DNA of 64,000 nt from Trichoderma breve (Eukaryota > Ascomycota > Sordariomycetes > Hypocreales > Hypocreaceae), in the NCBI RefSeq assembly GCF_028502605.1, contig NC_079232.1, forward strand, positions 2,666,001 through 2,730,000, in the 5' to 3' direction. Below, piece by piece: positions 21,834 through 33,237 of the stretch; within the stretch, counting starts at the first letter, position 1; every line of letters starts with the position of its first letter. The position numbers were made by a program, and so were the translations under genes. The notes under the pieces are model-generated. The model worked only from the letters and a program-made list of their open reading frames with translations. It had not been told where the DNA came from and did not search any database.

Positions 21834-21893
21834 AAGCCGTCTATCATACTCCATTGATAAAGCAAGGGGCGCTTCAGCATGGTAATACACCCA

Positions 21894-24075
21894 TCAGAAG
21901 ACGATGGGTTGCCGTTGCGCCTTATAGATTATAGAAGATGAAAGACAAGGGTAATTGTTAGTTCGCTTTTCTCGCTGTGCTTGGATGCTATTATGTCGTC
22001 GAAGATCTGTGGTCCCCATAAAGATAGTCGAATCACTAGAGCTGTTTAATAGGTATTTCCGAATATTCGAAGAAATGTAATTAGGCCCGAGTCGGAGATC
22101 AAAGACCTTATCATACCCTTTCCCACGATCAAAAGAGGGAGTGTTTTGTGAGCTAATAGCTACAGCTAGGTGGCCGCCACTGTGACTATTCTCGCCTTTG
22201 AGCTTCTCGCTAAGATTGCAGAGGCGTCTGAGCAACTCATTGCTGTGTCTTCGGGGGAGTTAATCCAAGCCATCAATAATGATGTATACGTCGCGTTGAG
22301 CTGCAGCTAATCTTTCGACTAACTCATCGAGAATATTGCTATCCTCGCTATCCTGATTGTTGAAAACGTGCATTTGTACACCATTCGCTGGGTCAGCTTG
22401 CTGCCAGAGTGTCTGTTGTAGGTTTCGATAGGAACTTCCGGTGACTGTCTTGTCGACATAGTAATATAAGAGATGACGGGATTTGAAAGGTCTCATTATC
22501 CTCTTCTCTCGAATATACTCAATCATATAGGACCTAGAAATGATTAGTCACTGTCTAAAGTACATCATCAAATGCAGAACGAAATGGAGTGAGAAAAAGT
22601 TCACTTGCATTAATGTTGTTGTCCCGTGTTTAGCTATTCTCCAGTTAACGCTCAATAAACAGTTTTCACTAGTTTATGTCCAGCGACTTACGGCAGCCAC
22701 TTATCCAAAGAACAGACCGTTGACATTGCATATTGAACCAGGCTTGGAATTCTTTTATTTCCAGTAGCAAGCCACATAGTTTAAAATTGTTCCAAGCCTG
22801 TATTACCCTCTGATGTTCTTTCTCGGCCAGTTCTGCAGGGCTGAGCTGAAGACTATATTGGATATACTGGAGGCCAAAGTTGGGTTGAAATCTGATATTG
22901 TTGACGACATCTGTATTATGTCGGTAAGCAATTCCGTAGAAATTTCGAATACAATTGCTATTGATGCTTACATTGAATCTCGTAAGTGATATTGAAGTTT
23001 AATACTGCCATTATTCACGCCTACTGCCGTACCATTAATATGCCGCTGGTTGATCGAGGTACTGATAGGCTGAGACATTGCAATGCCGAAAATTCGTGGG
23101 AACCTCTGCCAAAGTCCCAAAAACTCAAGTATAGGGGTAATAGACGACGACAACTTGAAAACAAATGATCTGTCATCAGATTACAGACCTGAAACTGTTT
23201 GATAGAACGAGGGTATTTACGCCAAATTTTTGTTCAGTGTGAACTGAATGAGGCTCTACGGCAGAAGACACTTATTGGGCTGCCACTTGTCAAGAAATTT
23301 GCCGGTATCATGTACTGCGCATACCGGAAAGGCGTCGATAGCGGAAGGCGGCTAATCTGGTGTGCATAGGTGCCAACGGAGAAAAAGAAATGTCTTTCAG
23401 CTCCTCTAGGTTGGGCTTGTTGATCCCTTTGCACTCATCGCTGCTGAGTTTCCAGAGTTTCTGCTTATCAACCTCAGGTAACAGACCTTCCAGATTATCT
23501 GTAAGAGAGGAAATGTCTGCGATAAATCTGTCGAAGTGGTCTCGTTTGTAAAAAGCCCATTTCAGACCGTCTACCACTTTGACCGTCTGAGATGTCCGTC
23601 TACCAATGAGGCCTTTGAAGCGATTATGCAATCCTCTGAGATCAGCTGGGATGCATGCATCAGCGTCAAGAAGCTGGTCTGATGAGGAGCCATTCTTTAT
23701 CTTCCTGGCGTCTCTCTGAGCCTTGGCAACGGTGTCTCGGATTTCGAGGAGAATTCCAGTTGTAGGATCCCCTGTTGGATTTTCCAGGCCTTCTGTTCCA
23801 TTGATAGGCGTTGCGAGATCTAGAGCTGTAGGATTCCCCGTTGGGTTTCCTGGGTTTCCAGACCCACCAGAAGGCGCTGGGATACGTTCCCTTGCGATGC
23901 TGTTATTGTTGTTGAACTTGACGATTTCACCCCATCGAGAGAGGCGCAGCTGGATCAGATCAAGCTTTAGCTGATATCTTCCAAATTCGCTTTCAAATTC
24001 TCGTGCCAGTTGGATTTGGCTGAAGGAATTGAGCACAAAACGTAATAGTCCGATTGTATTACCAACAGGATCCAT
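21894..24075 (-). pseudogene. Broken HeLo/NACHT NLR-like gene
   Basis: The frame 24075-23308 starts MDPVGNTIGLLRFVLNSFSQ and has the features of a fungal HeLo-like N-terminal domain (death-fold of STAND receptors and HET-s-type proteins), including the SSDECKGINKPNLEELKDI segment. After a linker (to 22972) and a further exon (22910-22689, ...RSVLWISGC) comes a NACHT-like segment (22533-21894) with Walker B VYIIIDGLD. Defects: an in-frame TAA at 22262-22260 directly after Walker B, where the continuing frame (LPRRHSNELLRRL...) matches the family and the expected codon is CAA; a shortened P-loop reading SGCRKS; and exon joints that do not keep frame between linker and NACHT part. No repeat domain follows. 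I read it as an inactivated NLR-like gene; a short expressed HeLo-only product remains possible. Confidence 0.6.
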
Positions 24076-25344
24076 GTCCCCAAAGGAAGATAGGCTGTGG
24101 CTTTGTGATTTGGGGACAATGAGATACAGAGACAGAAGAGATGCTGAAGGAATGCAAAATGGTAGATGAAGAAGCCGGAGACGGCGAGCATAATATAATG
24201 GAATTACTAACTACAACACTACCAAGGCGTCGCATGAAAGCAAGAAATTGTCATCATGTTGCCGCGTCTAGCGACAACCTCAACTGGATGCCTCGCAATA
24301 TAAAGCGTCCGTTCTAGAGCCGTCCTCGGCAAATGATTGCTTCCACTCTTACACCGAAATCGTCCAAGAGCCAGTTGTAGGTACTTACATACGGCTGCGT
24401 ATTCAGGCTATCTGCATGCCCAACGCAATCACATGCATGCAGAGCACCCCGCCTCCAGGTGATGAAGAGTACATGTAGCAGAGCCGCAGAGTAACGGTCG
24501 TCTAAACGTCAGGCCGCAACGATTTGTCTTCTAATTCTCATACGAAATGATCCATAGATGCTATCTGTGAGTCTTATCTTCGGCATAAACATAAACGTCA
24601 TTCAAGAAGATTGAGTTTCCAATTTTTATGATAATGAAGACTACTCATATTTCGCTTCTAATCAAACAATGAACCAAGAATAGCCGCTTCACATATCTAC
24701 AAGCCCAACTGAGGTTGAGATAAGAAATTTACTGCAGACCCGGTGCAACGGATGTACGGTGCTAAACTTGGGTTATCACGCGCTAGAGCTTAGAGTGCTC
24801 GCAGTAGGCATTTTACATGCAGATAATGTCGTCATTAAGTGACGCTGAGGTATAAAGAGCTGCACATACATACGTAAGGGTTGCATAGAATAGTCTAGAA
24901 TACAGGATAGAGGAATAAAAGCTGAGCGAGTAAGTCCTAAGCATAGAAAGCGGCTCCTAGGGTCATCGCACAAGGACAGGGGGGCGCAGAGAGAGAAGCT
25001 ACAGATACGCATGTGTGTTTGAAGAATGCCGCTTCAAGATATAATATGGGATCATCATCAGACTCATCAATCTACATCATATTCATACTTCGTATCTAAA
25101 TAGAACACGCATTACATAGCCAAGGCTCGCAAATTAAAAACCTCCAGTCCTTCCACGATTAAAAGAACACCTACAGAAAATTCATCCTCAAGACTGCCTT
25201 TCAATCTCCCAAGAGTTTATTCTTGTCGAAACACGGCAATTTCTTTGCCTTCTTATCCCTGCATCCTTTCAAATGTGGCAGCGCTTCTGACTAGGGAAAA
25301 GAGGCACGCACCATTTGACTCAGTAAAATTTAGTTAACCGGCGT
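24076..25344. other. Intergenic
   Basis: About 1.3 kb between the broken NLR-like gene and the next gene. No protein-like frame or repeat was recognised. Confidence 0.5.
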
Positions 25345-28300
25345 TCAAAGCATTAGCGACGAGTATCCGGAGTGAACCGAATCGACATCTATATCTTCAT
25401 TATAGATATCGCTCCCGAATTCGAAGTCGTATAGAGGGTAGTCCTTGGGTAAATCCATCTCCCACGACGATTTCCTCTTGCGAGTCAGGCGACCTGCTTG
25501 GCTGGCTTTAGGTAGCCGTGGCAGGCCTCGAAAGAACATGTTTACAGACTTTTCCGGGATGAAATTGTCGACACGCTCAGTTTTCATCCTCAACAGGGTC
25601 CGTATCTCCAAGTTGTCGAACCCAACGCCTCCAAGATGACCCATGCTCATAAATGACATCCACTCGGTGCCAAAGATGAATTCGAGTCCTGTCTGGCCAA
25701 ACTTCGCCACCTCTCTACTAGCATGGTATCGTCGGTAACCCCATTGCCTGCGCGTTTGTACAAAAAGACGCATAGTCTTAATCACGGTCAAGGTGACGGA
25801 ATCGGCATCCTCCATCATATCGGACTTAAAATCGACATTCGCCCGAGACATTTCGTCTAAAATATGCTGGACTCTAGTTCGATCTGCTTTAAATATCCCA
25901 GCCCTTAATGAGGGATCGGCCAAAAAGATATTCAGCCCTTTGCAGTCAGGGCACGAGCAATGGACTCCTTCCCGCACGAGGCTAGGGCGCTTCGGATACT
26001 GTCCCACCCATGTATTGAGATATGCCTTCAGAATTGCAGATAGCAATCCTGACACGAGAGATTCTCTAGGAGTATTTTTCAGTTCTTCGAAGATATACAC
26101 ATACGGTATGAATTCTTTCGCAAGCGGAATCCATAGAGTATCGAATTCAGTATGGGGTATATGTGGTGCAGTATTAACAACCTTTGAGATGAGTAGTTCC
26201 AAAACCTTATCAAATTGTTCGGTCGGTCGGAATAGTTGTTCGAAGAAGCAGTAAAAGCTTCTAAAATGGATTCCTTTTTCTTGAAGCCCAGGCTGGGAAT
26301 ATGTTGAAGATTTGCTGATACCATACAGCTCTTTATATCGATTCTCATCAAGTGTATCCTTAGAATGCTTTACGGAGCCCTTTTCAATATAAAGACAGTT
26401 CCGATAAGAGTCTGCATATCGATACTCGTGATCGTCGTAGTCATCATGCAAATAGCTTTCGTGCTGAATTTTCTGCCAGCGCTTCTCACGCGTGTCCTGG
26501 TCGCTTAAACGGGGCTCAGAATTACCGCGGTAGAGCCAGTCTTCGAGATCACTGTCTTCATCGTAGAAATAGGCGACGTAACTCATAACACCCTCCTTAT
26601 CTCTCTTGAAGTAAGGATCGTCGGCTATGCCGCGCCATTGTGCGAAGTCTGTCGAGGCAATTAGAGATATGGCAACGTTCAGGCTAAACTGCAGAGCTTC
26701 CTCCTGAGGCAGATACCCAGATTTGCCGTAATAGTCTACTTTGTGTATAAGTCCAAGGATGGCTGCGGGCTGGCGCTCTAGACCGATCTTTTCTTTGCTA
26801 CATGACTATCAGTCTCGATTTCCACATGAATGGGGACGCGGGGAATGGGGACAATGCAATGACTTACATTAGCGATAGAATTGCAAATGGATCAATAAAA
26901 TATAGAGAAAATCCGACCAATGCCTGACCATCTTGTGCTGTCAACTGTGTAGTTCCACATGCCTCAATGCATGCTTCTAACATGGGGCGAACGAATGTAA
27001 GCATATAGTCCCGGACTTGAGCGAGCCTAGGTCTCGGTCTCCCATTTCGCGATCTTCTTTGTTGAATGCCAATAATCTCTTTGACTGCCCTGAGTTGCTG
27101 GGCGGGTCGAGGATATGCGAGAATCACCCCAAATATTCTGCGAGGCGAATATTAGTATACCAAGTCTCGAAGCACGATGCTAACTTTACGCGACTTACAC
27201 CGCCTCAATGTCTCTATATGATAGCTCGCCGTTCAGGTATGCGATGTCACGCCGGTCAATGAGTCGAGAAAAGGTATTTTTGGGCATATCACGAGCATAG
27301 TGAAGACCGAAGCGGGAGAACCAGGGATAGGACCTGGTAACACATAGAGCTTCTAGAACATCAAGAAGATGCTTGGGAATCAATTGTAGATTGGCCCAAT
27401 GCCCGTCCATATTTTCAGCCGTAGGAGCCATCATAAAGTTGCAAATCTGCTTGAAAACAACAATCGTACTTGGAGCATGGTACTTCTTCAAACAAGCTCG
27501 AGCATAGTATACCCACAGTGACTCGACAACACCCCACGAATTGGTGCCGTAAAAGAAAGACAAGATTGTATCACGGAGAATAATAACAACAGCCTAGAAA
27601 CAGTTAGTTTAGCGACAAGATACAAAAAGAGGGGTGACCTGCAAAATATCCTAGATCATCAGGCAATACGAGGTCTTTTTCGTCAACCGAAATGAGCGGT
27701 TCCGTGATTTGGTGGCCGTTCAGGCCGTATATATATACGTCGCGCTTCGTGGGTTGGTTAGTTTCGGTCGCAGGACCATATCCCCCTTTTTTGGTGATAG
27801 ACGCGAAAAAGATCTCAAAGGGGATCTCGGCAGAAACATCTTGAAGGTGTTGCACTCGATAGCAATCTTCGAGTATAAGTCGACGCCTGGAAACAGACTC
27901 CCATTCTTTATAGTCGCTTTTAAGAGGCGAATATATTACTTCCTGGCCGCGTGATCCACGATCTTTTGTGAGCCATCGTCTCAGTGTGTGGCGTAGAGGC
28001 CGCAGCTCAATATCTGGTGCGTCGGGATGAGGGTCAACAGAGCAGACCAGAGCCCACATGTAAATTGATTTGACCAAGCGCGATTCTATGTTTGAATCCT
28101 CCATCGAAAAGGATTGTGCCGTTTGATTTGATGCAAAAACAAGCTCTTCGGTCTCTCTATTCTTGACCCTTAACCCACCACCCTCATGTCTAGGTGGCAG
28201 AATAATAGTCATACTACCCAAACATTCGTTTACTGTAAAACTGCATCACTTGTGTTAATCTACATCAGGATTTCGATGCTCCGGATAGTCGTTACTCGCA

Positions 28301-28799
28301 GCTCCTCTTGGTCGAACTTGTGCCCATACTTAAGCAACTTCAGAGACCAAGGCTCTGCCATGAGCGGTGTAGTGATATTGCGAGAGCGAGCAGCTTGATC
28401 TACGCAGCCTTGAATGATATTCGGCCAGATGGAGTCATCTAAGGTGAATTGATCTGAAAAAAGCTCCAGTAAAACAGTACCGTCATCCTCATCTTCCATG
28501 ACGGCGTCCTCGTGGTATGCCATAATTTGCCGGACTTGAGCCTCTTCAAGTGGCATTTTGATATCGCCGAATCCTTCAATAGACACGCCGCCAGGGAAAT
28601 CAGGCATAGTGTTAAAGGAAAGAAAAGGTTTAGGTATCCCAATGTGGTTCATGGCATTCCTAAAGTCGGTGGTGAGATCTGTGGTGAATTCATCAGTGCT
28701 CAGATCACTCATGACGCTCTCTGCGTCATCGAGATCCATATCATCACCGAGCTTTGAATCCAAGGCCGAAGCCTGTCGGTCTAAAGATTCGCCATCCAT
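25345..28799 (-). CDS. Divergent 2OG-Fe(II)-oxygenase-like protein, five exons
   Basis: Proposed exons: 28799-28330, 28240-27643, 27593-27199, 27137-26868, 26797-25345, which join in phase to about 1061 aa. The second exon contains GSMTIILPPRHEGGGLRV, like the 'G.L.V.LP..H.GG.L.V' strand pair of large fungal 2OG-Fe(II) oxygenases. The last exon contains CSCPDCKGLNIFLADPS, matching the 'C..C..L..FL.DP' block near the C-terminus of the same proteins. I cannot find the iron-binding HxD or the later conserved His: the place where W.SDV.HEV is expected reads MEDSNIESRLV. So this may be a catalytically dead relative or a decaying gene. The joint between exons 2 and 3 needs a GC donor; a GT donor would shift the frame. 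N-terminus is acidic (DDMDLDDAESVMSDLSTDE). Function not assigned. Confidence 0.55.
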
Positions 28800-30998
28800 T
28801 GATTTGAATGCAGTATGGGAGGTCGTGATCTGGTGATTGTAGAGAGATTAGGAGACGATGCTGTCAAACGCGACAGGTGGGGTGGGCCAGCTTTGTGGAA
28901 GCTTCTGATTGGATACCAGTAAGCACCAATAAAAGACAGACTGACACGTCTAGCTGCAGCTCGAGATATTGGAAGTTCCGCTCTTGATGTGTACCATCAC
29001 TGTTGTTTGTACTTGAATAGTATCAACAGGTGCTATATAACACAAGGAAAAAGCATTCACTGCACCTCTCTAATCCATATGCATAGGATGCCGAAAAGGC
29101 CATCTACAAGCACATACTCCGCACTTCGAGATCTTTCGTCAAAATGAGCGCGGCCTGATGAAACTTGATTCAAGTCGTGACACTGAGCAGAGAAGTGTTT
29201 ACTTACTTGAATTACTAAAGTCCGAATTCATTTCACCAATTCAAACCATCGAATTGAATTAGCCTTCAGCAAACACGACGGGTATAGTAATTCACTGGCG
29301 CGCCAAGGCGGGATGAGACTTTGGCAGATCTATTATCGTCATTTACTCATGACGGATGCCAACATATTCCAATCTGATACTGCATCTTTGCCGAATTCAA
29401 TGTACACGCGCACATGATACACAAAGGGCAGACATTGTAGCCATCGCGTGCTAGGTAGTTTAACAACCTATTGAAGTCGTTTACAACCCGACGGTTAGGC
29501 GGCTTAATCATCAGCTTTCCCTTAGCCCATGACCGGCCCTGTTGTGCCGCCAGTCTAAGGGAGATTAGCACCCATTTCTGCTTGCGTTCCAGATAGGGTC
29601 TGTATGTTGCCGCAGATGCGACTCTCGTAGGAGGTGGTTCAATAGTTGCAAGAGCAATAGACCGATGGTTGTAAAAGTAATGAGTCAATAAAATAGAAGC
29701 CTCTATGCGGATCGTGTCCGAATACAGCAGTCGTACAGGCTTCTTGTGCTGGATCAGTAAAAAAAAAATAGTCGTTCCTCTTGCTATTGTCACACAGGCA
29801 GCTTACTCTAAGCCTCGCAGGAAGAAGGTTACGAGTATGTAGCCATTCCCCTAAAGACCTCAAATAATCCTAAGATCCGGCCAAAAGCTGAGCCAAACTC
29901 GCTTTCACTACTAGAGTATTCATACTCAATTCGGCTGCGTTCTAGTTGACAAGCAGCTTCTTGGGTGAAGGTGAAAGAAGCGATGAACCCGCGACAGTGC
30001 AACCAAGAACTCCATCTTTAATTGGGAGGATGTAATTGCTAGTAAAAATAAAAGGTAATGCCCCAAACTTGCAGCAATGTCATAGTCTTTACTATCTCAT
30101 AATGGTTATTTTCTCTGTTCTTTTATTTCTTTCTTTCTCTTTTACCGGTTCCTGGCTTCTTACACGCAGGTTGTCATCGCCGATCTCCAGTGCTACCATA
30201 CTGCAGTGGCACGCGCTTACACGGACAACTACCCGTAACTCTGTAACATTTCATGCAGGCACTCATCCAATCCCATCTATCGAATCAAATTTATTCAGTA
30301 TTTATTGTAATTCTTTTCTTCTCTCCCTTTCGCAGTATCATTTCTCTCCAAACATACAAACTCTTGCCACGCGTCAGACGCCGCCCCAAAACCGGCAACT
30401 GATCAGCAATGACGCTCTCAGCGTGTCATCTACAGTGGGGAACTTTTGAGCGCCTTGCTCCTCCAAAGCCACTATTTCCAGGTTTTTCAAGGTACCAACC
30501 CACGCCGCAGTGAGTTTACCTGTACTTGCACATATTAATCCTCTCAGAAGCAATCAAGGACATGCCATCCCTGTCGGCAATATCCTGAGAAGGAGGTCAG
30601 CTAATTTACATAATGCAAGAGCACATGCGAATAGTACATGTGGTATGTTTCTTTTTGCTAGTTAGATGGAGGCTGAGGCCATCTGAACAATGAGAGCATC
30701 AAACGTCATTGTTCGGCGCCATACTCGTGACGTCACAAGATGGCATTCTTAATGCATGAGTTGATCACCATTGAAGTAGTCGATGAATGAGAATTTATTT
30801 GGTGATGGCTTCTTTTTCTCTCTCCTTTCTGTCTACTCCATCTCTCTGTGACTGACTACTACGAATAAGCTGCTCTGTAACAATCTATCTTCATCAACCA
30901 ACGTAAGTACCGTAGAAACCCTCCTCACAACACCACTAACACCACCGTCCAGCCAACAACCACCCAACTCACACAACCACCAAAAAAAATCCATCAAA
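28800..30998. other. Intergenic, 2.2 kb
   Basis: Between a divergent pair of genes. Frames at 29347-29793 (minus, 148 codons) and 30036-30449 (plus, 137 codons) are open but show no domain, family resemblance or plausible splice structure. A leader intron for the downstream gene is possible (GTAAGT at 30903). Confidence 0.45.
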
Positions 30999-31385
30999 AT
31001 GCCGGCAATGAACGATTGGCTCCGCGACGACCTCTTCGGCAAAGAGCACGACCTCTGCACCGCAATCACCTCCGCCAACCCGGCCCCCGCCGTGCTCAAG
31101 CTGTGCGCCCCCGACGCCGCCCTCATGTTCCCCAAGATGGACATCATCACGCCCGAGGACGAGGACGACTTCAAGGACGCCATGAAGGCCCCCTTCCACC
31201 GCTTCGATGACTACGAGATCGAGGACATGAAAGCCCACTTCATTGGCCTCATGGGCGGCGTCGTCACGTACAAGATTAAAGCCACCAGGGGCAAGGAGAA
31301 GTACAATGCCACCGCCTCGTCGACTTGGAACCAGGGCGCCGATGGAGAGTGGCTGCTTGTTTCGCATTCTGAGACGTTGATGTAA
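30999..31385 (+). CDS. NTF2/SnoaL-like protein (128 aa)
   Basis: Single-exon frame starting MPAMNDWLRDDLFGKEHDLC with a good context (ATCAAAATG). The order of elements is N-terminal helices, LKLCAPDAALMFPKMDIITP, an FKDAMKAPFHRFDDYEIEDM helix-strand pair, a long strand FIGLMGGVVTYKIKAT, and a last Trp-containing strand GEWLLVSHSETLM. This is the cone-shaped NTF2/SnoaL (DUF4440-type) fold. Members include small hydrolases, isomerases and cyclases of secondary metabolism and many of unknown role. No signal peptide. It has strong codon bias (many C/G third positions), pointing to good expression. It is convergent with a 2OG dioxygenase gene 250 bp away. Reaction unknown. Confidence 0.6.
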   Translation: MPAMNDWLRDDLFGKEHDLCTAITSANPAPAVLKLCAPDAALMFPKMDIITPEDEDDFKDAMKAPFHRFDDYEIEDMKAHFIGLMGGVVTYKIKATRGKEKYNATASSTWNQGADGEWLLVSHSETLM

Positions 31386-31634
31386 TGGAGTGGATTGGGA
31401 TGTTACATGTACCAGCCGGTTGTTTGAAGGCGCAATGGCCGTGCTTTTTTTTATCATCATTTGGAACGAAATAATCTGAATTTACGACTCTTCATCTGTT
31501 TCTTTTTCTCTGTTGCATGAGTTGCTCTCAGCGAGTCAAAATACGAGAGTAACTCATTTACTTTACATATGCAAATATACATCATATTTCTTCTAACGCT
31601 CAAGATGAGTCTCTCTCTATATCTGTGAATCCTT

Positions 31635-32776
31635 CTAATAAAGAGCTTCCATCCGCATATTGATATACTCCATGCAATTCACCGGCTCGTACTTCTTCGG
31701 CCTCTCAGGCCCCCAACAGCCAGGCACACAATCCACCGTCTTCTCCATATCCGCACACATAAAATACACAATCGAATATCTCTCCCTCGTCGTCTTATCC
31801 TTCGAGATCTCTTCCTCGCCCTTCACCAACGGCGGAGCCTTGACCCGATGCATCGTCGACTTCAACTCATCATTGCTCCAGCGCATCAAAAAATCCCCAA
31901 TATTCACCACCGCCGTGCCGGGTATGTACGGCGCAGGATTAAATTTCCCCTTTTCATTGACATCCTCTACCTCGAGCCCCCCGACATCATCTTGGAACAG
32001 CATCGTGATTGTTCCGAAATCGGTATGGGCAGCTATCCTCTCCGCTTTTCCCTGCCGTAAAAGATTATCCTCGATGGTCGGATAATGCAGCAGCCGAATC
32101 TGGTTATCCTTCTTCACATGGTACCCCACGAAATACTCCTTCTCGAGTCCCATCCCCAGCGCAACGAGCCTCAGCAGCTCCATTTCAGCAGCATAACAAA
32201 TTTCATAAAACTCTTCAAAGAACTCCCGAAATCCCGGGAGGACATTCCGCGGTAGCCACACATTTGACATACGTGCTTCGTCGTCGTCGCGTCCAATGTC
32301 AAATGACTCCTTCACATCGGGTACGTTCCGTGCTGCGGCGAGCGACGCCTCGTCAAAGATCATCTGCGACACCTTTTCGCGGCCCACGCTTGAGTAGCCG
32401 CGATGGTGCCATGCCTCTGGTGGATGAGGAGCTAAATCTTTATCACTTTGCGGGAGGTTGAAAAATTTGCGACTCTTGATGAATAAATATTAGTCGAGAT
32501 TCGCTGCCTTCTTGAGTAATTTTTATTTGTGAGGTATATAGGCACGCAGGTGCAGTTGATTATGAGAATCGAGAGGCTGATACGACATACCCAATTAAAC
32601 GCTTCATTAACAACATCCTCAGGCACGCCGTGATTCTTCACATACGCAAAGCCAACATTTTTGAAAGCCTCATATAATTTCTTAGCCACGATTTGGACAT
32701 CCTCATCCGAACCAGATCGAGTTGGTGCAAGATCGATGACGGGGATGCCCGAGTGCTGATCAATGTTATTTGCCAT
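31635..32776 (-). CDS. Isopenicillin-N-synthase-like 2OG-Fe(II) dioxygenase
   Basis: Two exons, 32776-32591 and 32474-31635, separated by a 116-nt intron (donor GTATGT, branch CTAAT, acceptor CAAG), give 341 aa, the usual size for this family. The N-terminal DIOX_N region reads GIPVIDLAP...VGFAYVKNHGVP. The catalytic core has iron ligands in AAHTDFGTITMLFQDDVGG (HxD) and STMHRVKAPP (distal His), and RYSIVYF, the 2-oxoglutarate-binding RxS motif. All ligands are present, so an active, soluble oxygenase is expected. Substrate cannot be read; relatives act in secondary metabolism and in detoxification of small molecules. The NTF2-like gene converges on its 3' end, and a Zn2Cys6 factor lies immediately upstream in the same orientation. 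Confidence 0.88.
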
Positions 32777-33237
32777 TCTTCAATTCCCGAATGCCCTGTC
32801 ACAATTGTAAACAATGAAACTGTAGGAACCAGCTTGTCATCAAATGGAATAGATTACAGCATATTCTTGGAGATGACAATTTGCGGAATCATCTCATGCC
32901 GCGTTTGTGACGTATCACAATGAGGGGATACCACGTGCCGATCTGACAACCCAAATCCTCCAGTGTACCGAAGAAGGCATGTACCTTGTTTTCACCACAT
33001 GCAAAGATTCGTAATGCATCCTTACCAACAGCAATCAAATCTATTAAGTATATAGTATTCAAATATTTGCATTATTGGTATCTAGGAGAAGTAGAAAAGA
33101 GACACAAGGAAATCCAGGTATCCAGCAAATATGGCCAATTCATACCAAGTCATCGTTCCAGCGACAACAATCTTGTGTCTACATGCCCTCCAAACATTTC
33201 CTTCTACAAACTTCGTTGATGAAAGTCGGATCATAAA
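32777..33237. other. Intergenic, promoter of the dioxygenase gene
   Basis: Holds the dioxygenase promoter (minus strand). A CACGTG hexamer lies near 32932. No gene recognised. Confidence 0.5.

Noticed and set aside
21894..22235. Independent small gene (113 codons, minus strand)
   Set aside because: It is the in-frame continuation of the NACHT segment after the premature TAA, not a separate gene.
29347..29793. 148-codon minus-strand frame
   Set aside because: No family, no start context, no codon bias, and no conserved exon beside it.
30036..30449. 137-codon plus-strand frame with a hydrophobic start
   Set aside because: The hydrophobic part comes from a T/C-rich tract. No signal-peptide cleavage site, and the rest looks random.
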